Assembly: GCF_018138715.1 (NCBI RefSeq)
Contig: NZ_JAGSHX010000006.1
Coordinates: 6,014,001-6,078,000, forward strand
DNA: 64,000 nucleotides
Source: Streptomyces asiaticus
Lineage (GTDB): Bacteria; Actinomycetota; Actinomycetes; Streptomycetales; Streptomycetaceae
Direction: 5' to 3'
Below are positions 17,117 through 25,595 of this stretch, piece by piece (the stretch's first letter is position 1; each line of letters starts with the position of its first letter). Made by a program: the position numbers and the translations under genes. The notes beneath the pieces were generated by a model that was not told the DNA's origin, did not search any database, and saw only the letters and a list, made by a program, of their open reading frames with translations.

Positions 17117-17815
17117 CTGGCCGTCGTAGTCCGGGAGCTTGAAGGACTTCTCGGCGTGGCCACCGCTGATGTCGGTGGGGCTGTTGCCGATGTTGGCGAT
17201 GATCGTGTAGCCGTTCTTCTCGATCTCCGCCCGCTTGGCGGTCTTGTACTCCGCCACGTCCTGGAAGAGGTCCGGCAGATGGCGTACGTACAGACCGGCG
17301 ACCGAATAGCCGACCTTCTCCAGGTTGTACTCGGTCGGCAGGTAGATGATGCCGGGGCGCGCGGTGACGAAGAAGATGGCCACACCGCGGTCGTGGGCGT
17401 ACTGGGCGAGCTTCAGCACCGGCCCGACGGCGGGCTGGGGGTAGCTGAAGCCGAAGTCCGTCTCCAGCGAGGTGTTGTCGATGTCCAGGACGATGGCCTG
17501 CTTCTCGCCCGAGGGGTCGGCGGTGCGCTCCTCGATGTACGGGCGGGCCTGCTCGTCGATGATGGCGCGAACATCACGCTGCCAGGTCTCGTAGTCGACC
17601 TCCTCGGCGGCGGTGGTGGCGCTCGACGGCGCCGCCGTGGCTGCCGCGGCCGCCGTGATGGCGGTGAAGTCGCTGGTGCCGGGCGTGGCGCTGGTGCCGC
17701 TGGTGCCGGGCGTGGCGGCGGTCGCCGTGGTGGCCGTTCCGCCGACGCCGATGGCGAGGGCGACGACCACCGTCGTCATGCCGAGCCGCCGTGATCGCAC
17801 GCGTCCTGCTGTCAT
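17108..17815 (-). CDS. Secreted HAD-family acid phosphatase (class B/IIIB type)
   Basis: This 235-residue protein has an N-terminal signal peptide: Arg-rich start, then MTTVVVALAIGVGG, with cleavage near ATAA. An Ala/Thr/Gly/Ser-rich mature N-terminus follows. HAD motif I is VLDIDNTSLETDFGF, with the Asp-x-Asp-x-Thr pattern in which the first Asp is the nucleophile. Motif II is FFVTARPG. The conserved C-terminal part includes TIIANIGNSPTDISGGHAEK. These enzymes release phosphate from organic esters outside the cell. An in-frame GAAGGAAG site precedes ATG 17815. The 3' end is followed by seven 14-bp copies of the stop region. Confidence 0.92.
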   Translation of the reverse strand: MTAGRVRSRRLGMTTVVVALAIGVGGTATTATAATPGTSGTSATPGTSDFTAITAAAAATAAPSSATTAAEEVDYETWQRDVRAIIDEQARPYIEERTADPSGEKQAIVLDIDNTSLETDFGFSYPQPAVGPVLKLAQYAHDRGVAIFFVTARPGIIYLPTEYNLEKVGYSVAGLYVRHLPDLFQDVAEYKTAKRAEIEKNGYTIIANIGNSPTDISGGHAEKSFKLPDYDGQLS

Positions 17816-18080
17816 CGGTCACTTCCTTCGCGTCGAGGCGATTGCCGGATGGCAGGTTCACGGCTGCCGGTGGACATGAGGAGACCTCTGCTTTACCGGC
17901 GAGTAACAGTTCGCGACCGGGGGGCCCAAATACGCCAACGACACGTGCCGGGCCGTTCATTGACTGGTCAGCCGGTAGATGGGTATGTCATCTACTGAAG
18001 GGCCGGCCTGGACCCCGGCGATGACCGGCGTGGCTGCGGGCTCCGGTGTCGCGCGCCTCCACCAGGTCAAGGAGGCTTGC

Positions 18081-18473
18081 ATGTTCGATGATCGGCCCGC
18101 CTTCGGCGTCCGAGTCCAGGTGCTCGGCGGCGTCACCGTCGCCGAGATCGCGGGAGAGCTGGACATCTTCGCCGCGGGGCGGATCGTGGCTCGGCTCGAT
18201 TCCCTCGTTCAGGTGCGGTGCCCGGATCTGGTCCTGGACCTACGGCCGGTCACATTCCTGGACTGCGCCGGATTGTCTTTACTGTGCCGGTTGCGCAATC
18301 GGGTGCTGGAGCGGGACGGGCGGCTGCGGCTCGTCATCGCCGATCCGCGCTTTCTGCGGCTGCTGCGCACGGTCCGGCTGGACGACGCCTTCGAAGTACT
18401 GGAAGATCTGACTCCGGCGATCGCGGGCGCGGCGAGTCCGGTGGCCGGAGGGGGCGGCGACGCCTTCACGTAG
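18081..18473 (+). CDS. STAS-domain protein (anti-sigma antagonist-like, phospho-site Ala)
   Basis: This 130-residue protein is one STAS domain: VAEIAGELDIFAAGRIVAR, DLVLDLRPVTFLDCAGLSLL, then GRLRLVIADPRFLRLLRTV. In RsbV/SpoIIAA proteins the phosphorylated Ser lies in Asp-Ser-[Ser/Thr]-Gly. Here the equivalent is Asp-Cys-Ala-Gly, so this copy probably cannot be switched by an RsbW kinase at that site. AAGGAGG lies directly before ATG 18081. A second STAS gene follows about 230 bp downstream on the same strand; that one keeps a Ser. Confidence 0.87.
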   Translation: MFDDRPAFGVRVQVLGGVTVAEIAGELDIFAAGRIVARLDSLVQVRCPDLVLDLRPVTFLDCAGLSLLCRLRNRVLERDGRLRLVIADPRFLRLLRTVRLDDAFEVLEDLTPAIAGAASPVAGGGGDAFT

Positions 18474-18701
18474 GCCGTATCTGACCAAGTGTCAATAGTA
18501 AGAACCGAAATTCACTCGGACGAGCGGTCTTTACTGGCGGAATGCTGCGTCCCTCCCTCTGTAACCGGGGGTCACCCCCTTACGCTCGCGAGACGTCGCC
18601 TGGGGACCCGGCGGATTTCGCACCCGATGCCCGACCCTGCCCGCTTCCGGGACCTGACGAAGGTGAGAGGGGGCAGTGTGCCGTTCCGAGGGGATATCGC
18701 G

Positions 18702-19148
18702 ATGACGCAGCAAGGCGCTCCCCGTGAGGCGCCGGTGCCGCTGGATCGCGGTGCCCAAGACGCCGTGCGGGTGCCCGCGAGCGGGGATCCCGGCCGATCC
18801 GATGATGTGGTCGCGCGGGCCCGTACGCACCGGGTCGGCGGGTACACCGTCGTGGAGCTCCACGGTGAGATCGACATCGCCGGGGTGGGCAGTGTGGGAC
18901 CGGCGCTGGACGCGGCCACGGCCGGGGACCGGCCCGCGGTGATCGTGGACTTACGTCCGACGGCCTTCTTCGACTGCTCGGGCCTGGGGCTGCTGTGCCG
19001 GGCCCATCGGCGTGTCCGGGAGCGGGGCGGGCGGATGCGGCTGGTCTGCGACGATGCGTTGATCCTCCGCACGCTTCGGGCGGGGCGGATGCTGGATGTG
19101 CTTGGGCCGGTGGCCACGATGGGGGAGGCGCTGGGCGAGGAGGGGTAG
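18702..19148 (+). CDS. STAS-domain anti-sigma factor antagonist
   Basis: This protein of about 148 residues has a 40-residue flexible N-terminus and one STAS domain: YTVVELHGEIDIAGVGSVG, VIVDLRPTAFFDCSGLGLLC, then GRMRLVCDDALILRTLRAG. The Asp-Cys-Ser-Gly site offers a phosphorylatable Ser, unlike the preceding paralogue. It may release a sigma factor by binding an RsbW-type anti-sigma factor. GAGGGG lies before ATG 18702; GTG at 18678 is an alternative start with a similar ribosome site. Confidence 0.85.
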   Translation: MTQQGAPREAPVPLDRGAQDAVRVPASGDPGRSDDVVARARTHRVGGYTVVELHGEIDIAGVGSVGPALDAATAGDRPAVIVDLRPTAFFDCSGLGLLCRAHRRVRERGGRMRLVCDDALILRTLRAGRMLDVLGPVATMGEALGEEG

Positions 19149-19834
19149 GGGGCGGCGGGTCGTGGCGCCTGCGGCGGCTGTTCCCCTCCCCGCCCCTTCC
19201 CGAAACTGGGGCTCCGCCCCAGACCCCGTGCCGGGGTTCCGCCCCGGGTCCTGTACCGGGGCTTCGCCCCAGGCCCCGGATCGGGGTTCCGCCCCGCGCC
19301 CTGTACCGGGGCTCTGCACCGGGTCCTGAACCGGGGTTCCGCCCTTGGGCCCTGTACCGGGGCTCTGCACCGGGTCCTGTACCGGGGCTTCGCCCCAGGC
19401 CCCGGATCGGGGTTCCGCCCCGCGCCCTGTACCGGGGCTCTGCACCGGGTCCTGTACCGGGGGTTCCGCCCTGGGCCCTGTACCGGGGCTCTGCTCCGGG
19501 TTCCGTGCCGGGGTTCCGCCCTGGGCCCTGTGCCGGGGTTCCGCCCCAGGCCCTGTACCGGGGCTCGGCCCCTTCCCGCTGCATCGCTATGCGGCTCCGC
19601 CGCGTGCTGGGGCTCCGCCCCAAGCCTCGGGGGCCAGGGGCGGAGCCCTTGCCGCGCGGCGGAGCCGCAAATGGACGTTGCGGGAAGGGGCGGGGAGGGG
19701 AAAACCTCGGTATGCGGCCGCCGGCCGCCGCGTGGTCCGCTGGACGCCCCGCAGGGAGCGCTCGGGGGAAGCAGCGGCGCTCAGACGCGGCTTGCTGAAT
19801 CAAGCAGGGGCATGGCCGAAGGTGGCGGCCGGGC
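19149..19834. repeat. Hairpin array bounded by perfect 22-bp inverted termini
   Basis: The same terminus as at 13635 occurs at 19181-19202, and its inverse at 19681-19702. Between them are about 17 units of the type CTGTACCGGGGxTxCGCCCC. A 126-bp block is repeated (ACCGGGGCTTCGCCCC at 19255 and 19381). The right end carries the ATGCGGCTCCGCCGCG / CGCGCGGCGGAGCCGCA long-hairpin module (about 19589-19671). No gene is supported. Confidence 0.92.
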
Positions 19835-20047
19835 TCAGGGGCGGCGGTCCTGGGGTGGGGTTGCCCGATGGCCCCGGTGCTGGCGCCCGCGGCCCCAGGC
19901 GCGATGGCGGGGCCGTCCGCCGCCCGGCAGGGTCTCGTGGCTCTCGGGGGACATGCGGTTGCCGTTCTGGACATTGGTCCGGTGGATCAGCAGGGCGCCC
20001 ACGGCGATCAGCGCGAGGATGACGACCACGGTGATCAGGGTCTCCAT
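19835..20047 (-). CDS. Small single-pass membrane protein
   Basis: This 70-residue protein begins METLITVVVILALIAVGALL, one clear membrane helix at the extreme N-terminus. A polar, Arg/His/Gly-rich tail follows. AGGGAG nine bases upstream favours ATG 20047 over a GTG three codons earlier. It lies alone next to a repeat array. Many Streptomyces genomes carry such small membrane proteins of unknown function. The tail is compositionally like the neighbouring repeat DNA, so the true 3' end may have been altered. Confidence 0.55.
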   Translation of the reverse strand: METLITVVVILALIAVGALLIHRTNVQNGNRMSPESHETLPGGGRPRHRAWGRGRQHRGHRATPPQDRRP

Positions 20048-20214
20048 GGTGCTCACTCCCTGGGACCGGGGCCCACAGCTGGAGGGAATCCGGCCGGTTT
20101 GTGCGAAATGCTCCTGGTGTCTATACGGTACCTCCGGCCGGAGGTGGCGTCGCTTCCCGTGTGCGGCGGCCCCGGAGGCCGCGTGCGCCGATACCGCGTC
20201 CGCACACGCCGAGC

Positions 20215-20247
20215 GCCCGCACCCGGCGTCGGGAACCGGGTGCGGGC
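20215..20247 (-). terminator. Hairpin terminator after the snapalysin gene
   Basis: A perfect 12-bp stem (GCCCGCACCCGG / CCGGGTGCGGGC) with a 9-base loop lies 50 bp beyond the snapalysin stop. The rest of the gap to 20048 shows nothing else. Confidence 0.8.
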
Positions 20248-20296
20248 GGTCAGGCCCTGATCCAGCGGATCAGTGGGTTCGGCGGGCTCAGTGGCC

Positions 20297-20962
20297 TCAG
20301 TGGCTCTTGGCCAGCTGCTTCTCGAGCTTGGCCAGGCCATTGGCCCAGAGCTGGTTGACGCGGTTGATCTCGGCCTGGTTCGGCTGCGAGTTGGTGCAGG
20401 ACGTGCCGGGGCCGCCACCGGACATCAGCTCGCTGCACGGACCCGAGTAGTGGTCCGGAAGCCCCAGCACATGGCCGGTCTCGTGCGCGGTGACCCGGGT
20501 CGAGTCGTACTGCTGGTTCTGGGCGTAGTCCAGGAAGACATAGCCGCTGCCGTGCCCGTCGGTGCTCGCGTACGAGCCCCGGGGGTCATTGCCCTCGCGG
20601 TAGGTGAAGTCCGGGCTGCCGCCCTCCTGGAGCTTCACGTTTCTCACCGCGGAGTTCCAGATCTGGGTGGAGCGGGCTATCACCGACTTGAAGGTCGGGG
20701 CCTGGCTCGCGCTGTAGGTCACGGTGACGGCCGCCGTCGCACTGCGCGCCTTCGCCCGCTTCTCCAGCGCCGACTTCATGACGGCCTTGATGAAGGCGTC
20801 GGTGTCGGCCCGCTCCTCGCCGCTCGCCGTGTAGGCGGCGGCCGCGGCACCGCGCTGGGTCGTGGAGTGGTCGGGCGTGGCCGCGGACGCGGGCATGGCG
20901 GACAGGGACACCGCCAGGCCGAGGCCGATGGTCGCGGACAGCGCCAGCTTGGGGAGTGACAT
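20297..20962 (-). CDS. snpA: Snapalysin, secreted small neutral zinc protease (M7)
   Basis: This 221-residue preproprotein has a signal peptide ([20 protein letters not shown], cleaved near ASAA), a short pro-region, and the M7 catalytic domain from about residue 85. The zinc site [17 protein letters not shown] contains the His-Glu-x-x-His and the third ligand Asp typical of snapalysins. The SGPC..SCTN cysteines can pair. It degrades milk-type proteins outside the cell. GAGGAG precedes ATG 20962. The divergent LysR-type gene is the usual partner: snapalysin genes of other Streptomyces are activated by an adjacent divergent LysR regulator. Confidence 0.95.
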   Translation of the reverse strand: MSLPKLALSATIGLGLAVSLSAMPASAATPDHSTTQRGAAAAAYTASGEERADTDAFIKAVMKSALEKRAKARSATAAVTVTYSASQAPTFKSVIARSTQIWNSAVRNVKLQEGGSPDFTYREGNDPRGSYASTDGHGSGYVFLDYAQNQQYDSTRVTAHETGHVLGLPDHYSGPCSELMSGGGPGTSCTNSQPNQAEINRVNQLWANGLAKLEKQLAKSH

Positions 20963-21078
20963 GTGGGGGACTCCTCATCGTCCTCGGGCCCCGGTCGCCG
21001 TGTGGGGTGGCGGCCGGGGCCGTGGGATGAACTCTTGGCTGACGCAGAGTCTTGAGGAGAACCGGCCGCACGCGGAGA

Positions 21079-21093
21079 TATCAACCGGTGATA
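21079..21093. promoter_or_regulatory. LysR-type T-N11-A dyad between snpA and its regulator
   Basis: TATCA-ACCGG-TGATA is a perfect interrupted palindrome with LysR-type T-N11-A spacing. It sits in the 293-bp divergent gap, about 117 bp before snpA and 163 bp before the regulator start. Nothing else stands out in this gap. Confidence 0.55.
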
Positions 21094-21255
21094 GGACGAG
21101 GGCATATCCCCCGGCCGGGCGTTCAGGGCCCCGCCGATGACCGGCGTTTGACACCCCGTTGACCCGTGTTTGGCCACCGATTGATCGATTCCGGTACGGG
21201 TTGGCGGGATTTCAGAGTCTGGTGTGACGGACAAGTGCGCAGTTATGCTCCCGCC

Positions 21256-22500
21256 GTGGAGCTCGAGGTGAGGCACCTCCGTGCACTGTGCGCCATAGCC
21301 GACACCGGCAGCCTACGGAAGGCGGCGCGGCAACTGGGCATGACCCAGCCGTCCTTGACGACCCAGCTCCGGCGGATCGAGAACACCATCGGCGGCCGGC
21401 TGTTCTCGCGGGAGGTCACCGGCAGTCGGCCGACCCCGCTGGGGCGGTCCGTGCTGTGCCGCGCCCGGTCGATCGTGGCCGAGATGAACGCCCTCGTCGA
21501 CGAGGTCCGGCTGGAGGCGGGGCAGACCGCAGACGCCCGGCTGCGCATCGGCAGCACGGGCAGCCGGGCCGTGGTCGGCTGGCTGCGCAGGCTCCGCGCC
21601 CGCTATCCGGACGCGGACACCACCATCCACATCGACGTCTCCGCCAACGCGCTGCTTCAGATGGTCGCCGCGAACCAGCTGGACGTCGCCTTCGTCCACG
21701 AGGTCGAGGGCGCGCCGCTGCGGGTGCCCGAGGGCGTGGAGCGCCGGGTGCTCGTGGAGCGGGAGCCGCAGTTCGTGGCGCTGGCCGAAACCCATCCGGC
21801 CGCCGCGCGGCCCGTGGTGCTGCTCGCCGACCTCGCCGCCGACCAGTGGATGGTGGACCCCAGTGTGGACGGCGAGGGCCCCGGGCTGCGCAGGGTGCTG
21901 GCTGCCGCGGGGCTCAATCCGAGGGTGGTCTACGGGGACTATCTGACCGCCGCCGACCTGGTCGCCTCGGGCGAGGTGGTCACCCCCTGCCAGCCCACCG
22001 CGCGGTCCCGCCAGGGCGTGGCGGTCCGCCCGCTGCACGGGGATCCGCTGACGGTCCGGCTGTTCCTGGCCTCGCGGGCGGTCCCGGCGGCGGCCCGTAG
22101 CGGCGCTGACGGATCCGCTCCGGGCGCGGTGGCCCGTACCGGTGGCACCGAACTCGTCCCGGACGCGGTGGCCCGTACCGGTGCCGCCGAACCCGTCCTG
22201 GACGCGGTGGCCGGTGTGCCCATCGGCGTCGACGCCACGGCGCCCGGTGTGCCCATCGGCGTCGACGCCACGGCGCCCGGTGCCCCCATCGGCGTCGACG
22301 CCCCGGCGTCCGGTGCGTCCCTCGACGTGGACGCCCTCTTCGGCGACCTGGCGGACGCGTACTTCGAGATCGCCTGGGCGAGCGTCGCGTACCGCCAGTG
22401 GCTGGTCCGCAACGAGAGCCCGCTGCTGCGCTTCCAGGAGTCCCCGACCCCCGACGAGCTCGACATCCTGGGGCTCGCCGGTCCCGCCGAGGTCTCGTAG
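21256..22500 (+). CDS. LysR-family regulator of the adjacent snapalysin gene
   Basis: This 414-residue protein has an N-terminal winged helix (LRALCAIADTGSLRKAARQL and TQPSLTTQLRRIENTIGGRL) followed by an effector-binding domain. It is about 100 residues longer than normal LysR proteins. After about residue 285 there is a low-complexity insert with repeats of AVARTG and of GVPIGVDATAP (three copies). An 80-residue C-terminal block (FGDLADAYFEIAWASVAYRQ) follows. GTG at 21256 is the start that begins the conserved fold. The stop codon is followed by five 14-bp tandem units that repeat it. Its likely role is activation of snpA. Confidence 0.9.
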   Translation: MELEVRHLRALCAIADTGSLRKAARQLGMTQPSLTTQLRRIENTIGGRLFSREVTGSRPTPLGRSVLCRARSIVAEMNALVDEVRLEAGQTADARLRIGSTGSRAVVGWLRRLRARYPDADTTIHIDVSANALLQMVAANQLDVAFVHEVEGAPLRVPEGVERRVLVEREPQFVALAETHPAAARPVVLLADLAADQWMVDPSVDGEGPGLRRVLAAAGLNPRVVYGDYLTAADLVASGEVVTPCQPTARSRQGVAVRPLHGDPLTVRLFLASRAVPAAARSGADGSAPGAVARTGGTELVPDAVARTGAAEPVLDAVAGVPIGVDATAPGVPIGVDATAPGAPIGVDAPASGASLDVDALFGDLADAYFEIAWASVAYRQWLVRNESPLLRFQESPTPDELDILGLAGPAEVS

Positions 22501-22567
22501 CCCCGAACTCGTAGCCCCGAACGCGTAGTCCCGAACGCGTAGTCCCGAACTCGTAACCCCGAAGGTG
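22498..22567 (+). repeat. Stop-anchored tandem repeat, five 14-bp units
   Basis: Starting exactly at the TAG stop of the LysR gene, five units of TAG[C/T]CCCGAACTCG lie head to tail. Each begins with a stop codon (TAG four times, then TAA). Because 14 is not a multiple of three, the stops fall in all three frames. Confidence 0.95.
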
Positions 22568-22651
22568 TGGCGAGCGATGACTTTCGCTCCGCCGGGCGGT
22601 CCAAGCACACGGGACCGCACCGGACCGCCACGCCATGCGAGGAGCGAGCAG

Positions 22652-23161
22652 ATGATCACCGAGCACGAACCGCAGACCGCGCTGGACACCCGTTTCAGCA
22701 GCCCGGACGCCACCGCCACCGCCTGGCCGGAGGGGCGTGCGGGGCTGGCGGCCGCGGAGCTCTACTGGCTGTCCACGGTCCGCCGGGACGGTCGCCCCCA
22801 CGTCACCCCGCTGGTCGCCGTCTGGCTCGACGGCGCGCTCTGCTTCTGCACCGGCCCCACTGAACAGAAGGCCCGCAACCTCGCGCACAATCCGCGCTGC
22901 GTCCTCACCACGGGTGCGGGCGTGCTGCGCGAGGGTCTCGACCTGGTGGTCGAGGGCACGGCCGAGCCGGTGCGGGATGACGCCACGCTGCGGCGGATCG
23001 CCGCGGCGTACGTGGAGAAGTACGGCGAGGAGTGGACCTTCGAGGTGCGCGACGGCGCCGTCCACCACGAGAGCCATGAGGCCCTGGTCTACCGGGTCGC
23101 CCCGGCCACCGCGTTCGGCTTCCGCAAGGGCGAGTACGGCCAGACGCGCTGGCGCTTCTGA
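22652..23161 (+). CDS. Pyridoxamine 5'-phosphate oxidase-fold (FMN/F420-type) protein
   Basis: This 169-residue split-barrel protein has LAAAELYWLSTVRRDGRPHV, then TPLVAVWLDGALCFCTGPTEQ and KARNLAHNPRCVLTTG, all typical of the PNPOx-like superfamily. YGQTRWRF ends the protein. Members bind FMN, F420 or haem and reduce small molecules. The cofactor cannot be assigned from these motifs. GAGGAG lies before ATG 22652. It follows the LysR gene with the 14-bp repeats in the gap, so co-transcription is possible. Confidence 0.88.
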   Translation: MITEHEPQTALDTRFSSPDATATAWPEGRAGLAAAELYWLSTVRRDGRPHVTPLVAVWLDGALCFCTGPTEQKARNLAHNPRCVLTTGAGVLREGLDLVVEGTAEPVRDDATLRRIAAAYVEKYGEEWTFEVRDGAVHHESHEALVYRVAPATAFGFRKGEYGQTRWRF

Positions 23162-23195
23162 CGTCCACGGTCGCTCCCCCGCCGCCCCGGGCCGT

Positions 23196-23657
23196 TCAGT
23201 CCAGTCGGTCCAGGCCGAGCAGGTCGCCGGGCAGCCCCACCGGCAGCGTCTGCTCCGACCAGATCGTCTTGCCCTCGGCGGTCTGGCGGCTTCCCCAGCG
23301 CTGGCTGAGCCGCGCGACCAGCAGCAGCCCGCGGCCGCCCCCGTCGAAGGTGCGGGCGCGGCGCATATGCGGGGCGGTGCTGGAGGAGTCGGTGACCTCG
23401 CAGATCAGCGAGTGGTCATGGATCAGCCGCAGCTGGATGGGCGGGACGGCGTGCCGGATGGCGTTGGTGACCAGCTCGCTGACGACCAGCTCGGTGGTGA
23501 AGACGGCCTCGTCGAGCCCCCATTCGGTCAGCCGCTGCGTCACGTTCCGGCGGAACCGCGCCACCCACGCCGGGTCGGCGGGCACGTCCCAGGTGGCCAC
23601 GTGCGCCGCGTCCAGGGCGCGGGTGCGGGCGAGCAGCAGCGCGACGTCGTCCAGCAC
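23196..23657 (-). CDS. ATP-binding (HATPase) protein, probable remnant of a SpoIIE-type phosphatase
   Basis: This 153-residue frame encodes a complete RsbW-like HATPase: ELVVSELVTNAIRHA is the N-box and FDGGGRGLLLVARLSQRWG the G-box. It starts LDDVALLLARTRALDAAHVA, which is normally the junction between a PP2C/SpoIIE phosphatase domain and its C-terminal ATPase. Similarity to that junction continues upstream of the GTG for 22 more codons (LLLADALAHPCGS) until an in-frame TGA at 23724-23726. The large N-terminal part has therefore been lost. It may survive as a free anti-sigma-like ATPase or be a decaying fragment. Confidence 0.75.
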   Translation of the reverse strand: MLDDVALLLARTRALDAAHVATWDVPADPAWVARFRRNVTQRLTEWGLDEAVFTTELVVSELVTNAIRHAVPPIQLRLIHDHSLICEVTDSSSTAPHMRRARTFDGGGRGLLLVARLSQRWGSRQTAEGKTIWSEQTLPVGLPGDLLGLDRLD

Positions 23658-23853
23658 GCCCTCGCAGGTGCCGCTCAGGGAGCCGCAGGGGTGGGCGAGC
23701 GCGTCGGCCAGCAGCAGAGCACTTCATCCTCGCCATCCCTCCGGGGACGGCACCGGGTCCGTCCACCAGGGCTCCCTTCCAGCCTGGTCCACTCCGGTCC
23801 GGGCATCAACCACAGCCGGGAGCCCGGAGCGGACGCTTTGGGGCACGCGGGGG

Positions 23854-24792
23854 TCAGACCACCGCGGGCCGCGCGGGCCGCAGATGGCGCCCGGCCCATT
23901 CGGCGAAGCCGGTGAGCGGGAGGCCGAGGGCCCGCGCGAACTCGGGGCGGGCGGGCTGGCCGACCGCGTTCAGCCACCCGTGCCCGAGGCCCCACTGCGG
24001 CATCCCGGCGGCGAGCGCCTCGTCCACGGTCATGGACGGGGCGGTCACTTCGGCGCCCGTGACCTCGGAGAGGACCTCGGCGACCCGGGTCATGGTCATG
24101 TGGTCGCCCGCCAGTTCCAGCTCGACCTCATGGAACCGCTCGGGCTCCGCGATGGCCGCGGCCGCCGCCGTACCGATGTCGGCGACGGCGATGAGGGAGA
24201 GCTCGGTGCCGGGCTCGAGGATGGTGGCCAGGCCGCCCTCGGGGCCGTTCGGGAGCAGGGACAGGAAGTTCTCCATGAAGAAGGCGGGCTTGAGGAGCGT
24301 CCAGTGGCGGAAACCCGCCTCCCGGATCCGGTCCTGGAGGCCGCTCTTGGTCGCGAAGTAGTGCTCCATCGCCGCCCAGCGGCCCTCCGCCCAGCCGGGC
24401 GCGGTGTGGTGCTGCCCGGCGCCCGAGACGGAGGTGTGCACGAACTGTGCCACCCCCGCGTCCCGCGCGGCCTCGATCAGGTTGCGCCCCTGGATCCACT
24501 CGGAGTCGCCCTGGAGATCGTTCATATCGGGCATCTGGATCGAGAAGACGGCACGCGCCCCCTCGGCGGCCCGCCGCACCGAGTCGAGATCGAGCAGATC
24601 GCCGCCGACCAGCTCGGCACCGAGCGCCGCCACGGCCTTGGCCCGCTCGCCGGCCGGATCGCGGACCAGGGCCCGCACGGGAACGCCCGCCGAGAGCAGG
24701 GCACGGGCGGTGGCGCCGCCCTGCTGTCCGGTGGCACCGGTGACGAGGACGGGGGCGGAGGTCGTGGCGGACGTCGGGGATTCCACGGTCAT
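23854..24792 (-). CDS. NmrA-like NAD(P)-binding oxidoreductase or regulator
   Basis: This 312-residue atypical short-chain dehydrogenase starts with VLVTGATGQQGGATARALLS, the Rossmann dinucleotide loop of NmrA/HSCARG proteins. GVAQFVHTSVSGAGQHHTAP replaces the usual Tyr-x-x-x-Lys site. FFMENFLSLLPNG is a further family block. These proteins sense the NADPH/NADP+ ratio or act as reductases. It is divergent from a TetR gene with a palindrome between them, so it is probably that regulator's target. Length and ends look intact. Confidence 0.9.
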   Translation of the reverse strand: MTVESPTSATTSAPVLVTGATGQQGGATARALLSAGVPVRALVRDPAGERAKAVAALGAELVGGDLLDLDSVRRAAEGARAVFSIQMPDMNDLQGDSEWIQGRNLIEAARDAGVAQFVHTSVSGAGQHHTAPGWAEGRWAAMEHYFATKSGLQDRIREAGFRHWTLLKPAFFMENFLSLLPNGPEGGLATILEPGTELSLIAVADIGTAAAAAIAEPERFHEVELELAGDHMTMTRVAEVLSEVTGAEVTAPSMTVDEALAAGMPQWGLGHGWLNAVGQPARPEFARALGLPLTGFAEWAGRHLRPARPAVV

Positions 24793-24817
24793 GCTGCTGC
24801 TCCTCGGGCAGAAGGTA

Positions 24818-24837
24818 TCGACTGATCGGCAAGTCGA
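24818..24837. promoter_or_regulatory. Palindrome between nmrA-like and tetR genes
   Basis: TCGACT-N8-AGTCGA is a perfect dyad in the 131-bp divergent gap. A direct repeat of CCCCGCCACTTA (about 24858 and 24894) lies beside it. It is a candidate operator of the adjacent TetR protein. Confidence 0.5.
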
Positions 24838-24923
24838 CTGAGAACACTAAACGGCGGGCCCCGCCACTTATGACTCGGTACGATACGGAGGCCCCCGCCA
24901 CTTAGCAACCCGGAGGTGACGCC

Positions 24924-25484
24924 ATGCCCGCCCAGCGCGCGGACGCCCGGCGCAACTACGCGCGCATCCTCGCCGTCGCCGAAGAGGAGGTCGCCGCACG
25001 CGGCGCCGACGCCTCCCTGGAACAGATCGCCCGCACCGCCGGAGTCGGCTCGGCCACCGTGCGCCGCCACTTCCCCACCCGGCGGGCCCTGCTGGAAGCG
25101 GTCTTCCGCGAGCGCATCGAATCCCTGGCCGCCCGCGCCCGCGAACTCGCGGAGGCGGACGACGTACGGGCCGCCCTGCTCGACTGGCTGGGCGCGCTCA
25201 CCGTCTACTCCGCAACGGTCCAGGGTCTGGCCACCGCGCTCCTACGGGACGGCGAACTCGACCCGGAGCACGCGAACCCCTGCGTGAACACCCTCGCCGA
25301 GGCGGGCGAACCCCTGCTGCGACGAGCCGAACGGGCCGGTGCGGTGGCCCCCGGCGTGACCCCGGTCGACCTGGTCACCCTGATCGCCGGCATCGCCCTG
25401 ACCACTCAGCACCACCCCGACCCCGCCACCGAGGCGACCCGGCTGCTGCACTTGACCGTGGCGGGCATCAGCCCGCGGGGGTGA
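24924..25484 (+). CDS. TetR-family regulator
   Basis: This 186-residue protein has an N-terminal TetR helix-turn-helix (ARGADASLEQIARTAGVGSA, TVRRHFPTRRALLEAVF) and a ligand domain of the TetR_C SbtR-like type (LRDGELDPEHANPCVNTLAE). GGAGGTGACGCC places ATG 24924. It is divergent from the NmrA-like gene and probably represses it and itself. The inducer is unknown. Confidence 0.9.
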   Translation: MPAQRADARRNYARILAVAEEEVAARGADASLEQIARTAGVGSATVRRHFPTRRALLEAVFRERIESLAARARELAEADDVRAALLDWLGALTVYSATVQGLATALLRDGELDPEHANPCVNTLAEAGEPLLRRAERAGAVAPGVTPVDLVTLIAGIALTTQHHPDPATEATRLLHLTVAGISPRG

Positions 25485-25531
25485 GGCGAGGCGCCAATCC
25501 CGGTGCCCGGCAAGGGCATTCAGGGCAAAGA

Positions 25532-25572
25532 AGACCGCACCCGGGCCACTCGGGGCGGCTCGGGTGCGGTCT
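25532..25572. terminator. Bidirectional hairpin terminator
   Basis: A perfect 12-bp stem (AGACCGCACCCG / CGGGTGCGGTCT) with a 17-base loop lies between the convergent tetR and sodN genes. Confidence 0.8.
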
Positions 25573-25595
25573 CGTGGTGCTAAGAGAGGGCCGGG

